Shown piece after piece: positions 1-12,165 of a DNA stretch of 64,000 nucleotides. The stretch lies in assembly GCF_963169125.1 (NCBI RefSeq), contig NC_084794.1:227041409-227105408 (forward strand), written 5' to 3'. Position numbers and translations under genes: made by a program. The stretch's first letter is position 1; each line of letters begins with the position of its first letter. A model generated the notes under the pieces. The model was not told where the DNA came from and did no database searches. It saw nothing but the letters and a program-made list of their open reading frames with translations. Source of the DNA: Humulus lupulus. Taxonomy: Eukaryota > Streptophyta > Magnoliopsida > Rosales > Cannabaceae.

Positions 1-329
1 GTAGAATGTACATGATCAGTTGCTCAGCTGCCACGATTGAGGAAGACACAGGAACGGGAGGACCATAGATGTCTGTTTTGCCTTTAGAGTGGCTAGCGGT
101 TGTTTGTACTCTGGAAATTTTGTAAACTGACTTTCAAACACTGTTTCTTTTGGGATCCCTTGTATAAAAAATGTTTAATTATATGAAATGTATATTTTAT
201 GACCAAAACCTTTTAACCCTAGTTCATTAGTGAGGTCAATGACACGTTCTTAACTAAATGACTTGATTAGCAAGTCCCGCACCTTTATAAATACACAGTG
301 TAATGGTCTTGGCTACCCAGGGCATTACA
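1..329 (+). repeat. E1 5' LTR, 3'-terminal part
   Basis: The window opens inside this LTR. It is recognisable as the reverse complement of the left end of solo LTR E3 (12166 onward), including the stretch around 254-300 and the terminal GGGCATTACA. The LTR ends at 329, directly before the PBS. A full LTR of this family is about 2.9 kb, judging from E3, so most of it lies outside the window. Confidence 0.9.
286..293 (+). promoter_or_regulatory. TATA-like box near the LTR end
   Basis: TATAAATA lies about 36 bp before the LTR end and is conserved in the sister LTR E3 (reverse strand, near 12200). It could direct element transcription with a very short downstream U5. No transcript start can be seen from sequence, so the role is inferred. 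Confidence 0.35.
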
Positions 330-332
330 ACT

Positions 333-350
333 TGGTATTAGAGTGTCCTG
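333..350 (+). other. E1 primer binding site (initiator Met tRNA type)
   Basis: TGGTATTAGAG follows the LTR end after a few bases. It differs by one base from the TGGTATCAGAG start typical of plant PBSs complementary to initiator methionine tRNA. E2 and E4 carry the TGGTATCAGAG form at the same place in reverse orientation. Confidence 0.85.
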
Positions 351-814
351 GGTTTAAGGGTTCCTGAAGACCGGCTGGACATGTACATTCGCTGCTAGAG
401 ACAAGCTTGGTTCAGGGTTTGGTAATGTGTATATGTGCTTAGAAAAAATTATGAATGTTATTATCTGTTGGATTAATAGGAAGCATAAGATACTGATAGG
501 GCCTGGCCCTTGACTGCTGTGTGATGATAGTAAGGTGTGCTTATTAGCACTGTTGTGCATGTAAATGAATATCTGAATGATTAACTGCATATTACGTATA
601 TAAGGGTGAATGTATGGATGGATGTTCATAACTTAACTATTGAGTGGTGATGTTGGGGCATGCTTATTAGCAATGCTAATGCATGTGGATTAATGCTTAT
701 GTCTTGGTTGCTTGTGTTTGATTGTGTTCCGTTGGTGGATTTTGTGGAAAAGCTTTTACCCTGTCATCATGGTCTGATTGCCGAGTCGTTGATTGTAGAT
801 TAACTTGGATAACT
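351..814 (+). other. E1 untranslated leader
   Basis: No gene is seen. This is the 5' leader between PBS and gag. Positions about 374-625 have a second, diverged copy at 18261-18534 downstream of the 3' LTR of E1. Confidence 0.75.
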
Positions 815-1990
815 ATGCATCCAAGGAAATCTATGAGACTAGCCGGTACTAGGTCTGGGACTGGAGGTGATGACCAGGGCCAGATTCCTCTGCCATTCCC
901 TGAGAACTGGTAGCAGATTATGGCAAAGATGCAAGCGTGATTACAAAGTGAAGATGAACAGATTCGTCTTCTACGACAGCAGGCTCCAGCAGGGAGTGCT
1001 GCACCTATTGCGCCACATATAGTGGCACCAGTTATACAACTAGTAGAAGTTTGGAACAGGTGGGAGCCATTGTATGAGCGGTTCCAAAAGCAGCATCCCC
1101 CAACTTTTGTGGGAGGACCTGATCCACTGAAGGCCGAATAGTGGATGACTATGGTTACTACTATCTTGGATTTCATGAGGATAGAAGGTTATGACAGAGT
1201 GGCCTGTGCCACATATATGTTGAGAGAGGATGCCCGCATTTGGTGGGAAATGGCATCACAGACCAGGGACGTCACTGCTTTGAGTTGGGATGGATTCAAG
1301 GACCTGTTTAGCTAGAAATACTACAGTGTTGCCATCAGGGTAGCAAAAATTAATGAGTTTGTGGGGTTGGTGTAGGGCGGCATGACAATTACTGAGTATG
1401 CCCTAAATTTCGATAAACTTGCGAAATTTGCACCAGATCTTATGCCTATAGATGCAGCTAGGCAAGATAGGTTTATTCGAGGGCTCAATGCTATGATAGC
1501 CCCGGATGTGAGGATTACAACAGTACCTGGGGGAACAACATATGCCTAGGTTGTTGAGAAGGCTCTTACCGATAAGGAAGCGAAGAACAAGATCTGGAAG
1601 GAAAGTGTGGCGAGGCGCGAGGGTCGCAGAGTGGTGCCTCCTTATTCTGGGTCTGGTAGGGGCGGAGGCCCCAGTGATGTGAAGAGGAAGACCCCTGACA
1701 CTTCGACCACTGCTAGTCTTGATAAGAGGGGTGGGGGTGGTCAGGGTGGCCGTCAGGGTGGCAGCGAGGCATGGAGGAGTTATCCGGAGTGCCCGAGGTG
1801 CAGTAGACGCCATCAGGGCAAATGTCGGGCCAAGGCCTGCTATGTGTGCGAAACAGTGGGGCACCTCAAGAAGGACTGCCCAACTGTGAAGAAAGGGGAA
1901 GCAGGAAAGGTGGACAACTTGACTCCACCTCGAGTGTTCACTTTGACACAGGGAGAGGCCGAGGCTAGTCCATTGGTGGTGACAGGTTAG
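815..1990 (+). pseudogene. E1 gag (nucleocapsid-bearing) pseudogene
   Basis: The structural gag polyprotein would form the cytoplasmic particle that packages element RNA. The start is set at the ATG at 815 because the frame from there holds all gag motifs and matches the E2 and E4 copies. Visible in order: an N-terminal Gln-rich segment with LLRQ, the WEPLYERF block, the retrotransposon gag core (ARIWWE), basic Gly-rich sequence, and a CCHC knuckle read as CYVCETVGHLKKDC at about 1838-1880, all four ligands present. In-frame stops occur at 911, 938, 1139, 1313, 1373, 1547 and 1988. At 911, 1139, 1547 and 1988 a related copy in this window has Gln, so CAG became TAG; 938 is TGA where Arg is expected. 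Confidence 0.9.
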
Positions 1991-2401
1991 CTTTCTAGCG
2001 CTTGCTCTCCTTTTACTGTATTGATTGACTTTGGTGCTACACATTCATTTGTTTCTAGTAAAGTGATCGATAGATTGTGTAGACCTAGTGAGTATCGGAC
2101 TGTGGGGTTTGGGACTTTATTGCCTACTGGGGAACTGGTAGTTTCTAGGAGGTGGATTAGAGCACTGCCAGTGATGGTTGACAGTAGAGAGCTATTAGAA
2201 GACTTGATTGACCTAGACATGGAGGATTTTGACATGATTTTAGGGATGGATTGGTTGGTCAGGTATGGGGCTACTATTGACTGTAGGAAGAAGATGGCGA
2301 CTTTTGAGCCTGAGGGTGAGGATCCTTTCGTTTTTGTGGGTGCGGTAAGTGGGGCCCACGTACCCATGACATCAGTATTGCGAGCTAGAGACTTGTTATA
2401 G
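1991..2401 (+). pseudogene. E1 aspartic protease pseudogene
   Basis: A retropepsin-type aspartic protease would mature the gag-pol polyprotein. The active-site block reads LIDFGATHSF at about 2020-2050, where E2 has LIDSGATHSF, so the catalytic DSG triad is DFG here. The family blocks GFGTLLPTGELVVSRRW and DFDMILGMDWL follow. It is in the same frame as gag and ends at a TAG at 2399. The active-site change alone would probably inactivate it. Confidence 0.85.
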
Positions 2402-2605
2402 GGAGGATGTATGGGTTTTTTTTGCTAGTGTGGTGGACACTACTAGGGTTTTGCCAGCAGGGCCGGGAGAGACTAGGTTGGTTTGTGAATTCTTAGATGT
2501 TTTTCCTGAGGTCTTACCAGGGCTGCCACTGCACAGGGAGATTCAATTTTTTATTGAGTTAGCACCAGGGATAGAACCAGTATCAAGGGAACCATATAGG
2601 ATGGC
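2402..2605 (+). pseudogene. E1 reverse transcriptase, N-terminal part
   Basis: After a frame change around the T-run at 2411-2420, the frame reads the protease-RT linker and RT start with VFPEVLPGLPLHREI and EPYRMA. It stops abruptly at 2605, where E2 begins. The remainder of RT continues at 10902 on the far side of E2 in a compatible frame. Confidence 0.9.
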
Positions 2606-3839
2606 TGTAACGTCCTGGTTACCCCAGAATAGTTACGGTGAACCGGAAATTTAACTCGCTACCCGAGTCATTCGGTTAAAAACGTGCTTCTAGGTATTAT
2701 TAACATGCTAAGGTGGAAAACCAATCAAAAGGAAATGATATATTTTATTTAATACACAAAACTGTTCATAGGCCCATCAAAACATTTACAAGTTATTTAC
2801 AACTCAAAATGGTCATTACTGTTTCAAATTTATAAACCCGCCGACCTAAGCGGCAAAAATAGGGTGAACCCCCTAGTTCCTCTGAGAACTCCTTGGCCGT
2901 GGTGGTCAAGCGACCGCATTTGTACACATTACCACCTAAGCTCTCCACTCAAGGCTGGGTGAGCTTTTCTTTCCCTTTACCTGCACCACAAAGCACCCAT
3001 GAGCCAAAGCCCAGCAAGAAAACACAATATAGCATGAATATAATATCAACAATGATCATAATAATCATTCAGGACTTTCAGTCCAAAACAGATGAGTGAC
3101 AGTCGCAAAAGTCACTAAGGTGGGTTCCGTTCCCTCTAGCCATGTGACGATAGGGTCACCGGGGCTTTACAAATAAGTGAACCTTTCACTAGCTTAAACA
3201 GGATAGGTGCATGATGACTAGTCACCAACATAACCTACCTCATGACCATAGAGTCATAACCATGGGATTTCGCTCCCTAGCCATGTGACAAGCCGTCACC
3301 TAGGCCTTTGGCCCTGGCTCTAAGTAACTAGTCTTAGACTAGTCAAGCGCTTATAAGTTTCATCGACCTTACGGTTGGTCCAGCATCAATGCCCTAGAGT
3401 CATTCAATGCTAATATCTATTAGATCTAATCTTTAATCGGCCCTGCGTTCAGGATGCTTATGCCGTTTCTGACTCTCAGGTCAGTAATATGCGACCAGTG
3501 CCGTCCCTGACTAATTAGTGCCATACACAAGTAAGCAAGCTCTGCCTCAACAACAATCTTGCATGTCATATACACAGGGTGCAGTTTTCTTACCTCTGAT
3601 TCGAGCGAGAATGAATAAAAGAACGACCCCTGAGAACGATATGACTTTTAACCCTTTAGCGTTCACCTAGTCATAACCAAACATGGGACACCATCAATAA
3701 CGTGAATAACAAAGGTTCCCAAACCAAGATCTAGCCTCCGGGACATCAATCCTTACTAATCCGGGTAGTTGGAACAATTCCGGGGCCTAAAACCAAGTTC
3801 CTGGGGTCAAAACACACAAACGGGCTCAAAACCACCCAA
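2606..3839 (-). repeat. E2 3' LTR, truncated
   Basis: It aligns base by base with 8598 to about 9879 of the other E2 LTR. At 3839-3840 similarity stops in the middle of the LTR and integrase sequence starts. About 1.1 kb of U3, the polypurine tract and the end of pol are missing. It also lacks the 47 bp found at 9535-9581 in the partner. Confidence 0.9.
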
Positions 3840-5130
3840 TAGCACGGTTGACAACACCGGTGGCAAAGCCAACCTGTAAGCCACCTGACCAATCCTCTCT
3901 AGAATCTCAAATGGACCTACAAATATAGGGCTCAGCTTGCCCTTCTTCCCAAACCTTCTAACCCCTTTCCATGGCGAGACTCTAAGGAAGACATAGTCTC
4001 CCACTTGGAACTCCACGCTCCCGCGTTTGGGATATGCATAGCTATTCTGCCTACTCTGAGAAGCGAGCATCCGAGCTCTCATCTTCTCAATGGCCTCACT
4101 GGTCCTCTGAACTGCCTCAGAACCCAAGTATCTCCTTTCACCTGTCTCATCCCAATGAATGGGAGACCTACACTTCCTACCATACAACATCTCATAAGGT
4201 GCAACTCCAATGGCAGACTGATAACTATTGTTGTAGGAAAACTCTATCAAAGGTAGATACTTACTCCAAGATCCACCAAAGTCCAGCACACATGCTCCCA
4301 GCATGTCTTTCAATATCTGGATCATCCTCTCAGATTGCCCATCTGTCTGAGGATGATAAGCAATATTGAACTTCAACTGTGTTCCCATGGCCTTCTGTAA
4401 ACTTCCCCAGAACTTGGAAGTAAAAGTGGGGTCCCGATCTGACACGATCGACCTCGGCGCTGCATGGAGGCGCACGATCTCTCTCACATAGAGATCTGCA
4501 TACTGGTCAACTGTATAAGTAGTCCTCACTGGCAAGAAGTGAGTTGACTTGGTGTAGCGATCCACTATCCCCCAAATAGAATCATGCTGACCAACAGCCC
4601 TGGGTAAGACCACCATGAAATCCATCGTGATGTCTTCCCACTTCCACTCTGGGATATCCAGAGGCTGCAATAACCCTGCCGGCCTCTGATGCTCAGCCTT
4701 GGCCTGTTGACAAGTCAAGCACTTAGCCACATACTCTACTACATCTCTCTTCATCCCTTGCCACCAATACAATGATCTCACATCCCGATACATCTTCGTG
4801 GTGCCTGGATGCAAAGACTAAGGTGTAGAATGAGATTCATCCATAATCTCTCGCCTCAATGCAGTGTCTAACGGAACACATATCTACCCCTTGTATCTCA
4901 ACAAGCCTAACTCAGACACTATATAATCTCTGGATGCTCCAGCCAAAACATCCTCTCTGATCTTTATCAGCTGTGGATCACTCAACTGACCCTCCTTAAT
5001 TCTATCTAACAGTGTAGACTATAGCTAAATATTAGCCAACTGTCCCACCAGCAACTCTATACCAGCTCTGGTCATATCATCTGCTAACTCTCTGGCTATC
5101 AGCCTCATACCATAAATCTATCCCAGACCC
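3840..5130 (-). pseudogene. E2 integrase pseudogene, C-terminus deleted
   Basis: Integrase would insert element cDNA into chromosomes. Read on the minus strand: the HHCC zinc region (LHPGTTKMY, CLTCQQAKAEHQ at about 4690-4815), then the catalytic core with TMDF, SDRDPTFTS and a downstream SERMIQ block carrying the D, D and E residues. The GKLSPIFVGPFEILERIG block that precedes the chromodomain in this family is present. The frame then runs into LTR sequence at about 3840, so the chromodomain is lost. In-frame stops occur at about 4818 and several times between 4860 and 5130, mostly where Gln or Arg is expected. Confidence 0.9.
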
Positions 5131-5132
5131 TT

Positions 5133-6500
5133 TCAGCTTAGAGCATCAGCTACCATGTTGGCTTTTCCTGGATGATACAAAATCTCACAGTCATAATCTT
5201 TCACTAACTTCAACCAACGCCTTTGTCTCATATTCAAATCTTTTTGGGTGAAGAAGTATTTCAGGCTCTTGTGGTCTGTATAGATCTCACACTTTTCTCC
5301 ATAAAGATAATGCCTCCATATCTTTAAAGCAAAGACCACAGCCGCCAACTCTAAATCATGAGTGGGATATCTCTTTTCATACTCCTTCAACTGACGAGAA
5401 GCATAAGCAATTACTCTCTCTGATTGCATCAGAACACAACCCAAACCCTGATGAGAAGCATCACAATAAATCACAAACTTCTCCTGATCTATCGGAAGAG
5501 TCAGAATCGAAGCTGTAATCAATCTCTGCTTCAGTTCCTGGAAGCTGTTATCACATTTGTCTAACCACAAAAAATTCTGACTCTTGCGTGTCAGCTTAGT
5601 CAATGCAGTAATAATCTTTGAGAACCCTTCCATGAAACACCTATAATAACCTGCCAATCCAAGGAAACTTCTAACCTCAGAAGCATTCTTTGGCCTTGGC
5701 CAATCTTTGACCGCCTCAATTTTCACTGGATCTACCTTAATCCCCTCCTTACTGACAATGTTCCCAAGAAAGGATACCTGAGATAACTAGAACTCACATT
5801 TCTTGAACTTCGCAAACAATCTGTGTTCCCTCAGTCTCTGTAGAACCAACCTCAGATGTTGTTTGTGCTCTGACTCAGACTGAGAATACACCAGAATATC
5901 ATCGATGAAGATGATCACAAACTGGTCTAGATAATCCTTGAACACTCTGTTCATCAGATCCATAAAAGTAGTAGGGGCATTAGTAAATCCAAATGACATT
6001 ACTAAGAACTCATAATGCCCATACCTGGTACAAAAAGCAGTCTTCAGTATATCTCCCTCCTTGACCCTCAAATGATGATAGCCAGAACGAAGGTCGACCT
6101 TTGAGCATACCTTCTTACCTTGCAACTGATCGAACATATCATCTATCCTTGGAAAATGATACTTGTTCTTGATTGTCAACTTATTCAGTTCTCTGTAATC
6201 AATACACATCCTCAGAGAACCATCCTTCTTCTTTACAAACAGAATTGGCGCACCCCAAGGTGAGAAACTAGGTCTGTTAAAACCCAAATCTAAAAGTTCC
6301 TGCAATTGTACCTTTAATTCTTTTAACTTAGCTAGGGCCATTCTGTAAGGTGCTCTAGACACTGGCTCCGTCCCTGGTGCCAGTTCTATCACGAACTCAA
6401 TCTCTCTGTGTGGTGGCAACCCTGACAAATCTTCTGGAAACACATCCAAGAAATCTCAAACAAGTTTGGTATCTTCTGGTCTCACTGAAACGACCTGAGT
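5133..6500 (-). pseudogene. E2 reverse transcriptase and RNase H
   Basis: RT copies element RNA into DNA and RNase H removes the RNA strand. The RT part (6449-5787) has [39 protein letters not shown] and the catalytic FIDDILVY block, all intact. RNase H (about 5726-5133) has [39 protein letters not shown] and a VADALS end. A stop at 5784-5786 separates them: CEF-stop-L here, CEFWL in E1, so TGG became TAG. This is the best-preserved Ty3/gypsy RT in the window. Confidence 0.92.
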
Positions 6501-8153
6501 GGTATCAACCACACTGGCCAAGAATCTAATGCAACCTCCTTACAATAGATCCCTAGCCCTCAAAACAGAAATCATAGGTATGCGAGGTCCCTGCACAGTA
6601 CCAACAAACACAAAAGGATCCTCACCTTCAGGCTCAAAGGTGACCATCTTCCTTCTGCAATCAATGGTTACCCCATACTTCGCCTCCTAGTCCATACCCA
6701 ATATCATATCGAAGTCAGTCAAAACCAACTCTATCAAATCCATTGATAACTCTTTGCCTTCCATTATCATTGGCAAATATCTGACCCATCTCCTGGATAC
6801 AACTAACTCTCCAGTGGGTAACAAAGTTCCAAACCCCACAGCATAAAAATCACAGGGTCTACACAGTCTATCAATAATACTACTAGCAACAAAAGAGTGT
6901 GTAGCACCAGAATCAATCAAAACATTATAAGGGGTTCCAGCACTAAGAAACAGACCTGTAAAAACTGAGGGAGAAGCCTCAGCTTCTACTTGAGTCAACG
7001 CGAACACTCGAACTGGGGCCGAGCTGTCCGCTTTTCTGGGTTCTTCTTTTCTTGCCTTAGGGATATCCTTTTTAAGATGACCCACTGCTCCACATGAGAG
7101 GCATGCCCTTGCCCTACACTCTCCCAAATGATGCCTCTTGCACCTAGGGCATTCAGGATAAGACTTCCAAGCTTCATTACCACCTGGACGACCCATTAAA
7201 ATACCACGGGGCTGCCTATCAGGACCTGGAACTGGGAAGGTGTCAGGAACCTTCCTCTTCTGATCACAGGGGCCTATACCCGTACCAGAACCCACAAATG
7301 GAGGACCTATCCTCCTGAACTCTTTTCTGGCTACACTGTGATGCCAGATCTTGTTCTCTACACTCTCAGCTGTGAGTGCCTTCTCAACCACCTGTGCATA
7401 GGTAGTAACCCTAGCCACAATGGTAATATGTACATCACGGGCTAATCTGGACTGTAGCCCTTGCAGAAATCTCTCTCTCCTGGTCCCAGCAGTGGGCACC
7501 AGGTCCATGTCAAATTTTGCCAAACGATCAAACTTTAAGGCATACTTAGTCACTGACAAACCTCCCTAAAGTAGACTAATGAATTCCTCAGCTTTTGCCA
7601 CCCTGATAGCATCATTTTAATATTTATCGTTGAACAGAGTTTGAAACTCTTCCCAACTCAGGACATTAACATTTCTGGTATGGGTAATAACCTCCCACCA
7701 GATCCGGGCATCCTCCTGAAACATATAAGTGGCATAAGCCACCCTCTTGTTACCAGTCACCCTCATGAAATCTAGGATGGTGGTAATCATACTCATCCAC
7801 TGCTCTGCCTTGGCAGGATCTGCACTGCCCTAAAAAACTGGAGGTTGTTGCTTCCTGAACCTTTCATAAAGAGGCTCCCATTTGTTTCCAACCTCAGGCA
7901 GCTGCTCAGCTGTTGGCACCAACACAGGAGGTGCCTCTGATACACTGGCCACTGCAGGTGCTTGATGTTGTCTCAGGAGACGAAGTTCTTCTCCCTGTCT
8001 CAACACTGTAGCTTGCAAATCACTAATTATCTGCTGCCAGTTTACAGGAGCTGGCTGTGGAATTTGTCATTGGTCATTTTCCTGACCCTGATTGTTATTA
8101 TTCTGGCCTTGATCACTCTGGCCAGCTGACATATCTGTCTGCCCTGGATTCAT
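6501..8153 (-). pseudogene. E2 gag and aspartic protease
   Basis: The start is set at the ATG complement at 8151-8153, in frame with the whole polyprotein and followed by a Gln/Asn-rich segment. Visible: LLRQHQAP, WEPLYERF, gag core (ARIWWE), then a knuckle read CLSCGAVGHLKKDI, where the last Cys ligand has become Ile. The protease active site LIDSGATHSF at about 6896-6925 is intact. Stops interrupt at about 7827, near 7617 and 7566, and at 6687 (GMD-stop, where E1 has GMDW). Confidence 0.9.
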
Positions 8154-8597
8154 TCTTATTACCGATACCTTGCTAAAACAATGATCGATACGGCCATTCA
8201 GGTAGTAATAACTAAACCTCTTGCCGCCTTACGGTCCAAGAACAAGCAGACAATTATCATATTCCACAGTCATACAATTATACAAGAAGATACATGTTTA
8301 CAATATCTAGCACTTAGCATGTATCACATAATAGTTCACAAACAACAATACTAATAAGTATGTATCAGCAATTTCAGTACTAATTAGCACACGGTTGCTG
8401 AGGATGTATTATTCAGGGCACAGGTTTAACATGGTGTCTCATGCATACAGGTAAAGCATATATACTATATTTAAGCACTTATACATATAACTACATAAAT
8501 AGTTACCAAACCATGAGTTGAGCTTGACTTCAGTGATGTGTGTACATGCCCAGCCAGTCTACAGGAACCCTAACCTTGGCACGCTCTGATACCAAGT
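8154..8597 (-). other. E2 leader and primer binding site
   Basis: No gene is seen between gag and the LTR. The reverse complement of 8583-8597 begins ACTTGGTATCAGAG directly after the LTR end, the initiator-Met type PBS, better preserved than in E1. Confidence 0.85.
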
Positions 8598-10901
8598 TGT
8601 AATGCCCTGGTTACTCCAGAACAGTTACGGTGAACAAAAAATTTAACTCGCTACCCGATTCCTTTGGTTAAAAAGGTGCTTCTAGGGATTATTATCAGGC
8701 GAAGGTGGAAAACTAATCAAAAGGAAAGGATATATTTTATTTAATAAATAAAACTGTTCATGGGTCCATCAAAACATTTACAAGTTATTTACAACTCAAA
8801 ATGGTCATTACTGTTTCAAATTTACAAACCCGCCGACCTAAGCGGAAAAAATAGGGTAAACCCCCTAGTTCCTCTGAGAACTCCTTGGCCATGGTGGTCA
8901 AGCGACCGCATTTGTACACATTACCACCTAAGCTCTCCACTCAAGGCTGGGTGAGCTTTTCTTTCCCTTTACCTACACCACATAGCACCCATGAGCCAAA
9001 GCCTAGCAAGAAAACACAATATAGCATGAATACAATATCAACAATGATCATAATAATCATTCAGGACTTCAGTCCAAAACAGATGAGTGACAGTCGCAAA
9101 AGTCACTAAGGTGGGTTCCGTTCCTTCTAGCTATGTGACGATAGGGTAACTAGGGCTTTACAAATAAGTGAACCTTTCACTAGCTTAAACAGGATAGGTG
9201 CATGAAGACTAGTCACCAACATAACCTACCTCATGACCATAGAGTCATAACTATGGATTCCGCTCCCTAGCCATGTGACAGGCTATCACCTAGGCCTTTG
9301 GCCCTGGCTCTAAGTAACTAGTATTAGACTAATCAAGCACTTATAAGTTTCATCGACCTTAGGGTCGGTCCAGAATCAATGCCCTAGAGTAATTCAATGC
9401 TGATATCTATTAGATCTAATCTTTAATCGGCCCTGCATTCAGGATGCTTATGCCGTTTCTGACTCTCAGGTCAGTAATATGCGACCAGTGCCGTCCCTGA
9501 CTAATTAGTGCCTTACACAAGTAAGCAAGCTCTGCTAAGCATTTAATATGAAATAAATGTCCACATTTATCAACCAACATGCCTCAACAACAATAATGCA
9601 TGTCATATACACAGGGTGTAGTTTTCTTACCTCTGATTCGAGCGAGAATGAATAAAAGAACGACCCCTGAGAACAATATTACTTTTAACCCTTTAGCGGT
9701 CACCTAGTCATAACCAAACATGGGACACCATCAATAACATGAATAACAAAGGTTCCCAAACCAAGATCTAGCCTCCGGGACATCAATCCCCACTAATCCG
9801 GGTAGTAGGAACAATCCCGAGGCCTAAAACCAAGTTCCCGGGGTCAAAACACACAAACGGGCTCAAAACCACCCAAGAGCTGCGGCCCTAGCACCTTGAG
9901 CCGTGACCCCCAATGACACCAGGAGCAAGGACCGCGGTGCCCAGCAAGGCCAAAATGCTCCACCTGCTTCTTCGAGCTAGGGCCGCGACGCCCAAGAACA
10001 GGGTCGCAGCCCCCAACCCAGAACCAGCCATAAACTCAGTTTCCATCATCCCAAACCCTCCAAAAACATACCTAAAAACTTCCAAATCCAAAAATCAAAG
10101 TTCCCAAACTTCCCAATGAATCAAAACCATCAAATCTCGAGGCTCAAACGAACCAAAAACTCAATGATTCACAAAATCCAATTTGAAGCTTAGAAACTCT
10201 AAAAACTCAAAACTTAAAAATTAGATTACCTTTGATTGGGTTGTTTCTCATCAAATCCTTCGGTCAAGAAGCTTCCAATCTTTCCTAGGATCGCTATGCC
10301 TCGATCCTCGCTTGATTCCGACTCCTAGAACTCGAGATTTCTTCGAAAATGCCTCGAATGGTAAAACGAACTAATGGAAAGAGAGAAAAGGGTTTTCTAA
10401 CACACGGTTCTATCTAACAAGCTACTTCAAGCTTAAGTAACCTAAAATAAAACCTAATGCTCGGGGTCCTGAAAACACCCCCGGGGACATTATAGTCAAA
10501 ACTCCCAAAATTTCCTCCTGATCTCAATAACTCCCAATTTATCATCAAATAACATTCTCATTACTCAATATCCCAATAAAAGACACCCGTTATGACAAAA
10601 CAACTAATTCACAATATAAGACCGTCTCATGCTGAATAGCTGGAATATATCTCGATAATAATGGGATCTTATTCATAACTCACATTGTGCACCGAAATAC
10701 ACAAATATGCCCTTAACGGGCCAAATTACCAAAACACCCTAATAATCAAATGTGGACCCACATGCATGCATATAACATCATATTATAATATAATTCACAT
10801 AAACATGCACATTATCAATTAATGGCATAATTAAACAGTTATGGCCCTCCCGGCTTACTAATCTAGCCATTAAACCGCATTAGGGATTTCGGGGCATTAC
10901 A
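8598..10901 (-). repeat. E2 5' LTR, full length (2304 bp)
   Basis: On the minus strand it begins TGTAATGCCCCG at 10901 and ends TTACA at 8598. It contains an island with GCCGCGAC on the plus strand at 9982-9989 and related CG-rich words (9880-10010), and a C/T-rich stretch around 10300-10400. Short open frames inside it are not credible genes. Confidence 0.92.
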
Positions 10902-12120
10902 ATGGCACCAACAGAGTTGAAGGAATTGAAGATAAAACTAGAGGAACTTCTGGACTTGGGATTCATCAGGCCTAGCTACTCTCCATGGGGCGCTCCAGTT
11001 TTGTTTGTTAAGAAGAAGGACGACACTCTGAGAATGTGTATAGAATACAGAGAGTTGAACAAGTTGACCATCAAGAATAAGTACCCTCTACCAAGGATCG
11101 ATGACTTGTTCGATCAGTTGCAGGGAAAGACAGTGTTCTCAAAGATTGATCTTTGATCTGGTTATCACCAGCTGAGGATCAAGGACGAGGACATACCGAA
11201 GACGACCTTCCGAACGCGGTATGGGCACTATGAGTTTTTGGTCATGTATTTTGATTTGACCAATGCCCCGACAGCCTTCATGGATCTAATGAACAGGGTG
11301 TTCAAGGACTTCTTGGATTAGTTCGTCATCGTCTTCATCAACGACATTTTAGTATACTCCAGCTCGGAGGCAGAGCACGAGCAACATCTTCGACAGGTTC
11401 TATAGAGGTTAAGGGAACATCGGTTATATGCCAAGTTTAAGAAGTGTGAGTTTTGGTTGCCTAAGGTGACTTTTCTTGGGCATATAGTTGGCGCAGAGGG
11501 GATGAAGGTGGATCTGTCCAAGGTGGAGGCAGTGAGAGATTGGCCGAGGGCAAGGAATGCCTCGGAGGTACGGGTTTCCTTGGGTTAACAGGTTAGTACA
11601 GGCGATTTGTAGAAGGATTCTCGAAGATTGCTTCGCCGATGGTAGAGTTGACACAGAAGAATCAGAAGTTTGTTTGATCAGAGAAGTGTGAGGACAGTTT
11701 CCAAGAATTGAAGCGACGACTTATTACTACACCTGTACTGAGTCTTCCTTTGGAGGAAGGAAAGTTTGTGGTATACTGTGATGCATGAAGGTTGGGTTTA
11801 GGCTGTGTGCTGATGTAGAATGAGAAGGTTATAGCTTATGCATCGTGGCAGCTGAAGGAGCATGAACAGCGGTATCCTACCCATGATCTGGAACAGGGGG
11901 CAGTGGTATTCGCACTAAAGGTGTGGAGACATTACCTGTATGGGAAGAAGTGTGAGATATACACTGGCCATAAGAGTTTGAAGTATTTCTTCACCCAGAA
12001 GGATTTGAACATGATGTAGAGGCGTTGGTTGGAGTTGGTTCAGGATTATGATTGATATTCTTTACCACCCAGGGAAAGCCAATGTTGTGGCAGATGCATT
12101 GAGCCGGAGGAGCTCGGGGG
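10902..12120 (+). pseudogene. E1 reverse transcriptase and RNase H, continued
   Basis: It resumes the RT interrupted at 2605: [28 protein letters not shown], then a TGA at 11154 where the E4 copy has CGA (DLRSGYH). The catalytic block reads FINDILVYS, whereas E2 has FIDDILVYS, so the first catalytic Asp is Asn through a G to A change at a CG site. TAG stops at 11319 and 11403 replace Gln seen in E2. A frameshift near 11567 precedes RNase H, recognisable from VVYCDAS to FFTQKDLNM, with TAG stops at 11816 and 12017 where E2 has Gln, and a further frame break near 12055. Confidence 0.9.
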
Positions 12121-12165
12121 TGTTATATAATTCTGATCAGATCTCCAGAGAAATAGCAGATGAGA

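Larger units (their letters stand above)
2606..10901 (-). mobile_element. E2: Tekay-type Ty3/gypsy element nested in E1 RT
   Basis: The element runs from TGTAACG at 2606 to the reverse-strand LTR start at 10901. It is flanked by the 5-bp target duplication ATGGC at 2601-2605 and 10902-10906. Both LTRs, a PBS and gag, protease, RT, RNase H and most of integrase are on the minus strand. All recognisable coding blocks from 8153 down to about 3843 share one reading frame, interrupted only by point stop codons. A deletion removed the end of integrase and the 5' half of the 3' LTR. The two LTR segments are visibly very similar apart from a 47-bp indel (9535-9581), so insertion is younger than the decay of E1. 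Confidence 0.95.

Noticed and set aside
697..1176. 159-codon minus-strand frame opposite E1 gag
   Set aside because: It is the antisense shadow of gag; residues show no motif and the plus strand carries conserved gag blocks.
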